DNA of 64,000 nucleotides. It comes from Mactra quadrangularis (Eukaryota; Mollusca; Bivalvia; Venerida; Mactridae). Below the pieces are notes generated by a model. That model saw only the letters and a program-made list of their open reading frames with translations. It did no database searches and had not been told where the DNA came from. The DNA lies in NCBI GenBank assembly GCA_025267735.1, contig CM046311.1, positions 22,218,020 to 22,282,019 of the forward strand, given 5' to 3'. Shown here in pieces: positions 46,655-57,169 of the stretch. The position numbers and the translations under genes were made by a program. The stretch's first letter is position 1, and the number at the start of each line of letters is the position of its first letter.

Positions 46655-46805
46655 CAATAGCACTGCTGGACATGGAATTTTAATGGAGCATATAGCTTAT
46701 ACAACAAGTGGCAACAAGTACCCTTTCCTTATGTGAGCCAGATTAGATATAAATGTACTTAAACAGCATGCCGTCTGCTTGTTAGCGTGTAAATGTTTAT
46801 GTGCA
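46655..46805 (-). repeat. Dispersed repeat family I, copy 3
   Basis: Read on the minus strand it gives CTAACAAGCAGAC, GCATGCTGTTTA, GGCTCACATAAGG, CTTGTTGTATAAGC, CCATGTCC and GCTATTGGCGCTT, in the order seen in copies 1 and 2. Confidence 0.65.
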
Positions 46806-46888
46806 GCCTTATGTAATTGACCGTGACAGATTTTAATGAGTAACAATGCTAAAGTCCACTACTTAACATGAGGAAACCCCATATAACA

Positions 46889-46969
46889 GGGAGGCTCACA
46901 GGGAAGATTGGGTTTTCCCCAACTGTGTTGCCTCTGTAAATAAAGTCTTTATTATTATTATTGTTATTA

Positions 46970-47013
<44 letters not shown>

Positions 47014-47018
47014 GTTAT
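46889..47018 (+). mobile_element. LINE 3' stub, same family as 15000-18633
   Basis: About 60 bp of LINE 3' end (the hairpin at 46891-46934, then AATAAAGTC), then a long TTA tract with a few TTG interruptions. Upstream similarity to the large copy stops at about 46889, so this is an extreme 5' truncation. TAACA before it (46884-46888) and after the tail (47019-47023) may be a 5-bp target duplication. The minus ORFs with poly-Asn or poly-Ile are translations of the tail. Confidence 0.82.
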
Positions 47019-47023
47019 TAACA

Positions 47024-47616
47024 ATAAATGATAACTGAATGACTGACTCTTTGATTCGTAGATGAGATCCGTCATCATAAGATATTTTAACACTGGAGAA
47101 CAATAGTAGCTCATTATAATATCCCTAGGTCACATTGTTCCTAGCACAGCACAATTAAAGGCAACCCTATGTTAATTACACGACCTATCATTCATGCATA
47201 TTTGATGAAAGTTAATTTGGAACCACTTAGTAAAGTCTGGACATTCGTTATTTTATACAATACTTAGTTAAATATATACAGTATTTTATATACAGTACAT
47301 GAATAAATACAATACATTATAACAATAAGTATCAAGTGAGACTGACAGGTCAAGTATGAATAAAAAACCACACTGTATATGTCAAAACAACCTACGAGTA
47401 TAATAATATATACATTTTTATAAATATGTATGAAAATAAGTATCTTTGGATAGTTACAGAAGAGGTTAACAAAAAAGGTCACATGAGACTCAAACTCACT
47501 GTTTTCTGCTAGCAAGTCTAATGTTAATACACACAGAACAGAAGTGATGTAAATCTGAGTAACAAACTCAACAATTATGGGTAAGCCAAGGCATAGTCAA
47601 CAAAAGTCATGAACTA
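47024..47616. other. Non-coding, nothing recognised
   Basis: AT-rich. The 83-codon minus ORF at 47264-47515 is unsupported. Confidence 0.45.
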
Positions 47617-47740
47617 GTTTGTTTGTTTGTTGGGTTTAACACCGTAGCAACACATTGTATAGGTCAAATACCGGCGGTCAGTCAACCTACTCACTCCTCC
47701 TGAAAAGGCTAAATCTCTGAATTTAGCTAACAATGGCTTG
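47617..47740 (-). mobile_element. SINE family B, 3' part
   Basis: On the minus strand it reads GCTAAATTCAGAGATTTAGC, then GACTGACCGCC, GTGTTGCTACGGTGTTAAA and CCCAAC with a (CAAA)n-like tail. These blocks match 57050-57169 in order. The head is absent. Confidence 0.65.
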
Positions 47741-49665
47741 AACTGCCTTTCTAATATAATGTTACAAGAAAACAATCAGGATTCCTCTACAAAGAGTTCA
47801 TTGTCTTAGTCTCTAAGACCCTTCACAATGTTCCAGTAGTTCCTTAGAACAATGTCAGTGGTTTTTCATCCACATGATGGCAGATAAGATTTATGGTCTA
47901 ACAGAGTGGTCAGTATAGTTCACACTTTACTGATAATGATCTTTATACTGTTAGATATGAAAGATAAAACATTCAGAGAAATTTCTAACATTCTAGTCAA
48001 TATAAAAGTGACTGATGAAAATTGAGTATGAATGTAACTTTGGTTTAAAAATTGACGTAAAGTCAGCATGTGTTGCCCCGCCTCACAATGTTTATCTGCA
48101 TTTTGTTCTGAAACTTCAGAAACAACAAAATAAGGTTATTAAAGTAAACATTGGAGATCCAAAACAGTAATTTACAGTGATTCAACCATTAATACTTAAA
48201 TTCATTCATTTATAACACCTTGATAGTCATTTTGACCAATGGAACCAAAAGTACAACAAATGAACACAAAGAGATATAAAAGTAAAACAAAGTATACAAC
48301 TGATTATATACTATACAAATTATTCACACATCATTCATAGATTCTAAGTACAAACTTTCATGTATACAAACATGAGCCTTACAAACCACTTTATTTCAAG
48401 ACAAATACCAGGTACATGAACACTTGATTCTGTTTAAACCATATGGCCAATATTTCTATGTATATGACTGCATGTTATCTCTGAAACTACAGAAATACAT
48501 GATAAGAGGGCCCTAAAATCAACCTCTAATCTTGATAGGGAAAGAAAAACCGGATAGACTTTCCCAATTAGTATGATTGTACATCTAAACAAGTATTTAT
48601 AAATAATATCCAGTCATAAAATTTGTTTATTTTTTGTTCTATGTAACAATTTCTAGAGTTACTGCCCCTGAGGACTAAAAGTGATACTCTTTAATTTCGG
48701 AAATTACATTTGGTGTAGTGTAATCAAAATTAAGACTTATAATTGATGATTTCTCCTATTTCTATTCAATTAAGACAACAAAATGTGCAATGTGAGCTCT
48801 ATTTATTCACTGAAGAGTGTTGCACAAGTTAATTTACTAAATAAACCCAAAAAAGTAAAAAAATTAGAAATTTATAGTCACAGAGTAGTCCCCCTTTGAA
48901 ATTTAAACACCATTAAAATATTTAAATGTCAGAAGTGACATGAATGTTTGTTTATGTCATTGCATCTAGAGCTAGTCAACAAAATGCGTAGGCATAATAA
49001 GATTTAAATGCAATAAAATACAATCCACTGAGAATAGCAAAATTTCTTGACCAAAACTAGAATAGCAGCACATAAAATCATTTTAACACTAGTGAAGGTT
49101 GACAAAATAGGACATCAGGGAGAAGACATTCAAATATTGAAGAAAGTTTCATCATTATATGCCATAATGATTATTTAAGTTCTCTTAATTGTTTGGATAC
49201 ATGAATTCAATACCTTATGCCATGACAAAATAATTTCAAAAGAACAAAAACATAAATGACTTAACAAATGAGCTGTACATAAATTTTCACTGAAGAAATT
49301 ACAATTTCATTAATTGGTTTACACCCAGACTGGTTCACAAAATATTTCAGACAAGTTCTAAGACTGATTTGTATGGAGAATTAGACTGGGATCATAGGTT
49401 AGACCGCTTGGCACCAGTGTTACAATTTATACTGACCAAACAAAGTTTTCATCAAAATATCCATCTATGTTTATAAACAAATGTTATAGAAAGATGCCAT
49501 GAAACAGCTTGCAGGCATGAACGAAGATTCTTTATCCAATATATTGATACCTTATAACAGATACTAATAGTTTAGCTTCAGGGTTGAGATGACCGGGATC
49601 ATTTCTTACTCAAAAATTCATGGTGTGTATCCAGAAAGAATTACAAGGAGGGAGATGGTACTGGG
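47741..49665. other. Non-coding, nothing recognised
   Basis: No ORF or repeat that I can support. Confidence 0.5.
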
Positions 49666-49904
49666 CAGACACTGCAAATCTCAACAGATTACTGGACAGT
49701 AGGCCCTGTAGTAATCAAAATTTTACTGTACCAAACCAATTCTTACAGGACCCAAGACATTTTACACATTTTGATGAATTGAAAACCAAGTAAATGAGAT
49801 CAAATTTTTGCAGGACAGTCATTCCAGTAAACCTGCAGATCTAGACAAACCATTTATTTTTTAACAGGATTTGTCCATCAGCCTGCCATGTTTGGCAGTG
49901 ACTG
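49666..49904 (-). mobile_element. Non-autonomous TIR element family F, copy 2
   Basis: 239 bp, reversed relative to copy 1. Ends CAGACACTGCAAATC and GTTTGGCAGTGACTG. Shared interior blocks: AGATCTGCAGGTTTAC (as complement), TTACTGGACAGTAGG, TTTACTGTACCAAACCAA. It lacks about 130 bp of the copy 1 middle. No clear duplication at the flanks. Confidence 0.65.
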
Positions 49905-51529
49905 GCAGGTATCAATAGGGTAGGGAGAGGATTTTAAACTCTAAACATTAAAAGTTATTTTTAAGAGTCATGTTTGCACTTTTCTCATTTTCACTTTATT
50001 TTGACTTATATTTATACATTTCAGTAGTGGATATGTTTCCCAATACATTTTTACTCCTCCTATTTCAAGATCCTTCCATGCTTTCAGAAACAATTTTCAG
50101 GATTCAGAAGAGCATAAAATATAACAAATGACCAAGACCACCTCAAAGGTTAGAAATTAGAGAAATTAGCAAACAAAATGAATGAGCAATGGTATGAGAG
50201 TAAATCTTATATTGTAAACATCTTGATGTAAACAAACCAGATAGCCATCTATAGAAATCTCAATCCAGCATGTATCAAGTGCCTTCTTATCTATCATCAT
50301 CAGTTCAATTTTCAATGATTCAACGAGAGTAACCTCCCTTGAGTATTGATACAACTAGAGTGATCTCCCCTGAGGGCTGTAGAAAGGAAATTGGACAACA
50401 TTATCAGGAAATTGTTGATTACATATTGGTCAGTAATGTCTATATGCTACAGGATATCTTGATGAACTTAGGTGATAATAAGATTAAATCAGAGCCTGTG
50501 TAAATATGAGTAATTACTGATGAATCTCAAATATGTCAGATTATCAACCAACTGGCTGAGTAGTGATGCAAGTTGAGTAAAGACTGTAGGATAAGTCTAA
50601 GTAAGCATTTTATCAATGGCATAAGTTTTCTTTCTGCAAAAATAAGATATGTGGTAATTGCTGAAGCGTGCTTTAATAATGACGTGTTGAAGTACAAATA
50701 ACATCATGTTTTAAAACTTGACTCAAACTTGAGCTTCATGTAAAAGGCAACTCAGAAGATTTATTCAAAATGACAGATAATTAAGTGCTGTTACTGATGT
50801 ACATTCACTAAGAAATGACTCTCCTTTGAAGTACTAGGGCTGTCCAATTTAAGCATGTGCAGCACAGTCTCATAAGTTTTTCAGTGAAAAATAAGACGCT
50901 TGAAACATTTGTAAAGATGGAAGGCATTGCTTTTTTTAACTAGAACTGCCACCAGTGGCGAAAATACCCCCGCAACAGCAACATTTCAAGATAAAAGCAA
51001 GTCAACATTGTGGAAGACCAAACGGGTAAATGTTGTAAGAAGCATAAAAACCATAAAAAGGATAGGATGCAAATATCAAATTGGAAATAAACAGCAAATT
51101 ACAGTGTAATTCACTATAGATTTATGAAAAAGCAAAATGAACAGAGTTGTCATATTTCAGATGATTTTTTACATGAAATGAACACCATTTGGTCATTATG
51201 AATGTAAAGTGGAACAACAGACAAAGAGTGATCACATTTAAACTCATCATGAGTATGTTGTAACCAGATGAGCAAAATGTAGAATGTGTTTGTAATTTTT
51301 TTATAAATAAGTAAAAAATAAGGCAATTGTAAAAATGGTAGTCAGCAATGTACACTATATAAATCAAACAATTAGTATTTACAATATCTTGTATCAAGAA
51401 TTTCACAAATACCCCATAAGAAAGCTTAAATTACCGATCATTATTTTCACAGTAGTAAAGTTAAAATAATATCTAAAATCTCATGTAGCTATAACGAAAT
51501 AAGATGTTTTCTTCTCAACATTACAGAAA
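49905..51529. other. Non-coding with a short repeat-like phrase near 50938
   Basis: GAACTGCCACCAGTGGCG followed by AAATACCCCCGCAAC (50943-50975) contains the palindrome GCCACCAGTGGC and the phrase ACCCCCGCAA, close to the hairpin at 53172. It may be the end of a shared mobile element. No gene recognised. Confidence 0.4.
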
Positions 51530-52920
51530 AAATCAAGATGGCTATTAGTTGGTCCATTGAAATACATAAAAAAAATAAATACATATAAAAATTTCATCAA
51601 CAAGAATTTGTCAGCACAATTTTATCAAAATAAGGTGAGAAAAAAAAGATGTTTGCTGTACAAGATATTAGAAAATTCAACATGGCTGCCAGTCAGCCAT
51701 TTTGAATTCCACTTAAGAAAATGCCAAGCACATCAACTTAAACAATTGTTTACTTTCTCAAAGTCTGTACAAAAATTATCAAATCATTTGCTTTTTAAAA
51801 AGAAAAACTCAGAATGGCTGCCAATCAGCCATTATGAATTTGATAAAATATAAATACATCAAAATAAAAAAAAGTTCAAAAATAAGAATTTGATAAAAGT
51901 AGCAGTACATAATAGACTTCAGCAAGTCAAAATGGCAAACAATGTGGAATAATGCTATATCTAATAAGTTACATGACATAAAGCCATAAACCCTTGATTC
52001 ATCTTCGTCAATAATATTTGCTAATCAATGAGATAAATAGTTACTACGAGATGTAGAATAAATTGGTCATACCAATTAAACACATTCATACCTTCTCAAA
52101 AGAGAGGAAGCACCTAAATGTATACCCTGTGACGAGCATTTCTATGTCAAACACATTCTCCTTGACTGTCAGGATCTTAAAGACATCCGTGACAAACATT
52201 TTAAAGTAATATGACCTTTTTGCATTAATAAGCCATAAAATCCAATTAATCAATCAATAAATCAATCAGACTTCAGCAAGAAGAAATCGGTAATGAAATA
52301 AGCTTACTATACAGTTATTTAAACAAAGTCAAAATGGCCGCCAGTCTGCCATAATGAATTTGTATCCAGAGTAAATCCATGTACGAGTCAACTACATCAA
52401 TAAAGACTTTGGAGCAAAATTTGGCTAAAATTGAGTAAAAAAACACATACATGTACTATACAGTAATTTAAATAAAAATTCAAGATGGCTGCCAGTCAGC
52501 CATATTGAATATAAATTGATGAAGAATAGTCATACTGATCAACTGTATTAGTGAGACCTTGTATGCAATTTCTTTTCAAAATATGTATGGTAATAAGTCA
52601 ATATAAGACTGTATTAATTTTGAAAAAAGGATGACAGCCAGTCCGCCATTTTGAATTGGAATTGAGTTAGTGTATGTACACATCAACTGTGAACGCCTGT
52701 GCAAAATTCTATCTAAATTAGTTAAGAAAAAATCTATTGAGAAATAAGCATTCAGTAATTAAACTAAATTAAAAAGAATTCAAGATGGCCGCAAGTCGGC
52801 CATTTTGAATTGGAATTGATATAACATGCATATAAACATCAACTGTAAACGCCTGTGCAAATTCTATAAAATAAGATAAGAAAAAAATCTATTGAGAAAA
52901 AAAGCAAACTATACAGTTAT
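51530..52920. repeat. Satellite-like array, period about 150 bp, with palindromic core
   Basis: The core AAGATGGC-TGCCAGTCA-GCCATTTTGAATT recurs at about 51535, 51682, 51812, 51930 (degenerate), 52331, 52481, 52630 and 52782. The usual spacing is 147-152 bp. The core is an inverted repeat (ATGGC/GCCAT). The spacers are related in the last units (CATCAACTGT, AACGCCTGTGCAAA, AAAATCTATTGAGAAA). A LINE fragment at 52080-52268 interrupts the array. Confidence 0.82.
52080..52268 (+). pseudogene. LINE C-terminal zinc-knuckle remnant with (AATC)n tail
   Basis: 44 codons ending at TGA 52212-52214. The translation starts THSYLLKREEAPKC and contains C-x2-C-x7-H-x4-C (Cys14, Cys17, His25, Cys30), followed by QDLKDIRDKHF. 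This CCHC motif, preceded by a TH-YLL phrase, sits at the very C-terminus of ORF2 in several non-LTR retrotransposon clades. A stop lies just upstream. After the stop come about 30 bp and an (ATCA)n run (52244-52268), the expected microsatellite tail. It is unrelated to the CR1/L2-like LINE, whose ORF2 lacks this motif. Confidence 0.72.
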
Positions 52921-53097
52921 CTAATTAGATTTAAAATATATAACAAAATTAAATATTTTAAACAAGTGAGATATGTTTCCATAGTTACATGAGTTTTGTA
53001 TACACCATTAAATCAAGGTATATAACAGCTTCTACTCAAATACATTAAGAAATAAACATACTACAAATGTATTAATTTTTTGGGACAGACCACATAT

Positions 53098-53157
53098 CCA
53101 ACCAACCAACCAACCAACAAACCAACCAACCAACCAACCAACCAACCAACCAACCAC
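53098..53157. repeat. (CCAA)n microsatellite
   Basis: About 15 CCAA units with one slip at 53119. Its minus-strand translation gives the Gly-Trp-Leu-Val repeat of a spurious ORF at 53032-53247. Confidence 0.93.
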
Positions 53158-53171
53158 CAGGGTGATTCCAG

Positions 53172-53204
53172 TATACCCCCGAAAACTTCGTTTGCGGGGG
53201 TATA
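53172..53204. repeat. Short GC-armed hairpin
   Basis: TATACCCCCG (53172-53181) is complemented by CGGGGGTATA (53195-53204), with a loop that is itself close to palindromic (AAAACTTCGTTTG). It lies 14 bp from the CCAA microsatellite. Probably the end of a short foldback element. Confidence 0.6.
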
Positions 53205-53836
53205 AAAATCTAGCAAATGTTTTGGAATCATACATGTATTTACTCAAGACTCAAAAAGGTTGTTAAGACCATGAAAATTGTTTTCCTGACTGATGGACTG
53301 AGAAAGCTGAAGCAAGAAAAGAAACAATTGCAGACAGCAATTCACACTAAAAATTCATAGACCTTGAAGAATGCCAACAGCTCACGCAACCCACGCTTCG
53401 TAAAAAACAAAACTGCTTAACAATTGATACGATCATACCAATCATAGCCGACAGCCAACAGACGAAACAATTAACGATGCTCAGAAAAAAACAGGATCCA
53501 GGTCTCATGTTAAACAACTATATCTAGATGTATGAATACAAGAACATCAATTGGTTAATTGGGAATAAATTACTAACAATTATCAGAACACACATCTATT
53601 TTATCTACCTGCAACACCAGTCTGATTTTCTGATATGTTGTAACAAGAACAGGTGCTTTATTTAATCAAGTACCAAGCAAGTACTCCTGACTTTTTGGCT
53701 GTGCTTGATTCATTATAGAAAGAAAACAATGTTACAAGTTTGTTAACCGAACAGTACTTGAATGGAAAGGCATTTCTATAAGTTTGTGAATGAAGTTTTG
53801 TAACCTCACTCGGTGAACCATATTTCACAAACATAC
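53205..53836. other. Non-coding, nothing recognised
   Basis: The 62-codon minus ORF at 53658-53846 is unsupported. Confidence 0.45.
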
Positions 53837-53846
53837 GGCAAAACAA

Positions 53847-54141
53847 GTATTTATTTTATCTATTTATTTTACTGGATTTAACGCCGTGTCAACACAATTT
53901 AGGTCATTTTACTGCATCCAGTGCACCTAACCTAGCTTTCCTAGACCATTGTCTATAACCAGTACTCACCTACCCTTCCACAAGGCCGGTAACTTCTCCA
54001 TATTATCTCATCAATGGAGGAAAATTGACATTATTGTCAAATTTTCATGGAAGGGTATAACCTCCCTGAGTGGGATTGGAACCCACACCCCCTTCGGGTA
54101 CGAGATTCCAAATCCCGGCGCGCTACCAACTGCGCTAACGA
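53847..54141 (-). mobile_element. SINE family A, copy 4, with 10-bp target duplication
   Basis: Full-length minus-strand copy from the complement of the A-rich tail (TTTATTTTATC..) to the head (ACCAGGTCGTTAGCGCAGTT on the minus strand). A perfect duplication, GGCAAAACAA, flanks it at 53837-53846 and 54142-54151. Spurious plus ORFs at 53949 and 54047 come from it. Confidence 0.9.
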
Positions 54142-54151
54142 CCTGGTTTAT

Positions 54152-56992
54152 GGCAAAACAAATTCTTGCTACCATGATTTGATCATTCTAAATTTAGGTT
54201 CTGTTACATTTATAATATACAATGCTTTGTTAATTTACTAAATCTCTTAAAGAAAAGAGATTTTATTTCCTTAATTTTCACATTTTTTGTACGTTTTGTG
54301 TGTCTAATGACCTCACTTACTTGGACTAAATAAAAGACAGAATCCAAATAGGAAACAATGTAAAGAAATAAATTAAAGCAGAGAAAAAATTCAAACACAT
54401 TTCATCTAAACATTAGAAGTGTTATTTCAGTAAAACTTTCCTAGAAAACTTTGTGCTAACGTCCGCTGAGATTAAACAGGCAAATCTTAAAACCTTAAAA
54501 TCCTCATTAAGTCGTGTGTCATGCAAATTCTTCTTCAATAAAGGGGTTTTTATATGAACCGCAGTAATTGCTGCAGCACAATTTAATAAAGATTTGACAA
54601 TTTATGCATCTATGAAAAATATTCTTCCAAATGAAGAATCACTATTTTCTCGTCAGCATTAGACACATATTCAATATTCAAACTGCAATTTTATGTTTTT
54701 TGTGGTGCGTTTAAATAGCATTTCAACTTTGTGAAAAAACTCTTCTTTTCAAATTTTAGAGGAAAGAAAAGAAAATTAGCTTGTTTAGCGATTATATGCA
54801 TCCAGAAAATGTAATACCCGGAAACGAACAAATAAAACTCAATTGAGAAGCAACGAGCATTACTTCTGCAAATGAAATGAGGCGTAAAATTTGCTCCTAG
54901 GATTTAAAGTAATTATGAGGCTTTAGAAAAAAAGGTCTGATTTTTTACTGAGATAAGTATTTTAAGCATTCGACAGGCAGTATATAACTGAAAACATATT
55001 CAACAAAAAAATGATGCATTTTACACATTAAAAAATCATACATTCTCAACTACACATAAACTGATGATGTCGAACCATAAGAAAAATAGGACAAAATGCT
55101 CAGCTTTACTGATGAAAAACCTGGTGGATTATAATCCATGTAAATGTTTATTCTAATACATTGCTGATATTAAGGGACTTACTATCTAGGCTCAGTCACA
55201 ACAGGGCGCATTGAAAAATATGCTAGGATGAGTTAGGGATGATATGCCGAGGTAATTGGCATGAAAGATAACATTTCAAATACTGTAACATATCATCAAA
55301 TGAACGTTTACAGCAGTCAGTCTGATAATTTATCTTTATTTTCAACAAATCTTAATCATTTGGAGGTTTGATTATAAACTTAGCACATCGGCATGAAATT
55401 GAGTGCTTTTCACATTATATTCATTTTTCCCACACGTCAATATGCACCATTATGAGGTCATTGTGATAAACCATAATGCAATATTCAAACATGCCGGAAC
55501 TATTTTTCTGCAGAACTACTTTTCTCTGCAATGTTCTGTTTTTATTAAAATAATTAAGGATTTAGAGTGGAAATGCATGTATTTTTAATCAAACTCTATG
55601 GGAAACATTTTTATGATTATAGCAAGCAATAGTAACAAAAATATTTTCTGAAATTATTGCAACTTTTTCATACTTCAAACAGAAAAACAATACAGAAAGT
55701 CAGCAGGAGTTATCTTACATAAATTACACAGTTACTCCCCCTTGGTAATCAAATAAGCCAACAAGAGTTCCACAGTAAATTTTATTCATTAGTAAACTTT
55801 GTATGAAATTAATGAGTTCATCAATCATGCCAAAATCAGAATTTATTATGAGAACTAAGAACTTATTATTGGAATTCGTTCTAACACAATAAAATTTAAT
55901 AGTGATTCTGATTTTCAAGAAAAATTGCAAGTTTCACAATGCACCAAAAAGATTTAAATTTGTCTGTTCCAAATCCTAACTAGAATCATATAAAAAGTTA
56001 CAACTTTCGTTTCAAAGCAATTAGAGGTGAAGAATCGTGTTTTTGGGGTAAAAAAACGTATTACTCTAATCTTGATACAGTAATTTTCTGGAAATAATAG
56101 TCAATTAGGATTTTCTAGGCACTTTATAAAACTTTGAATGCAAGCAGTCTGCTTTTTTATCAACTAAATGAGACAAGCACAGCAGGACAAGGCTGCCTGC
56201 TTGATTATAGAAGAGATACATAAATGTACCTGGAACGAAGTTCTTCATATCAGCACCAGGCAAGGTGAATTGGTGTTTGATGCACAATAAAGATGAAGCG
56301 GCTTAGAGAATTTTTCTCCCTATTCAGCTAACCTTGTTTTTACCTCAACAAAGAAGATTAAAAAACGTGTGTGAGTTATTTTATCCACAAATCTCGTTGA
56401 ACAATATCCATGCTCTGATACATGATGAGAGGATTAAAATAGGTGGAAAATCAGTTGTTCTGTTTTTTATCTAACACTGGGTGATGGCACATTTGCCAGA
56501 GGTCAGACAAAGCTCTTGGCATGAAAAATACTCTTACTAATTTGTAATCAAGGAACACTGTGTCTATGGAGAGAAATCTACAAGAAATTTCCGGTTTTTT
56601 GTCCTACTTACATAATCATTATAAGATTGGAAATCATGAATGAGTACTAGGGATAGAAACAACATAGTATAATGAAATTCCTTCAGCCAATGGAATTGAT
56701 GCATGCAAATATTTCACTGGATATCTAAGATATAAAACTCAGAAAAACTAACCGCTGAGCTCTTGATATAAGAATTACTAAGAGATAATTTTAGAACCAA
56801 TTATTGAATTACTCAGATTTTTTTGTTACAGACATAAACAGGTACAAATAAGTAAGCTTGATAAACTGAGTCTGCATAATAACATAACTGGTTCCTCATC
56901 TTGACACAAAATGTAATCTAAATTCTAATGTTTTGACCTAAGTGGGTCATCTTGACTGCACTCTGGCTAACTAATTTGTTGAAAATTTTTCT
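54152..56992. other. Non-coding, nothing recognised
   Basis: Small ORFs (54210, 55403, 55724, 56105) show no domain-like pattern. Confidence 0.45.
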
Positions 56993-57169
56993 CCCTCCTA
57001 CCACTGATTCTTAATTAGGAAGGGTATTTGTCAGTCACTGACGAAAGTATGCGCCTAGTAACTGGTAAACAGCTAATTCCAGAGATTTAGCCTTTCTAGG
57101 AACAGTTAACAGGCTGATGACCGCCATAATACAATTTGTTGCTATGGTGTTAAATCCAACATGAAAAAT
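56993..57169 (+). mobile_element. SINE family B, body and 3' end
   Basis: Starts with CTCCCTCCTACCACTGATTC, shared with the copy at 1716, and continues through CAGAGATTTAGCCTTT, GATGACCGCC and TTGTTGCTATGGTGTTAAA to CCAAC and an A-rich end. It links the headed copy (1716-1870) to the tail copy (47617-47740). No tRNA-like head, so it is 5'-truncated. Confidence 0.65.

Noticed and set aside
46849..47114. Proteins with poly-Asn and poly-Ile runs
   Set aside because: They are translations of the (TTA)n tail of the LINE stub in two frames.
51530..52920. CRISPR-like array with palindromic repeats at regular spacing
   Set aside because: The spacers are related to each other, the repeats are degenerate and the period is about 150 bp. 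It behaves as a satellite array.
53032..53247. Gly-Trp-Leu-Val repeat protein
   Set aside because: It is the translation of the (CCAA)n microsatellite.
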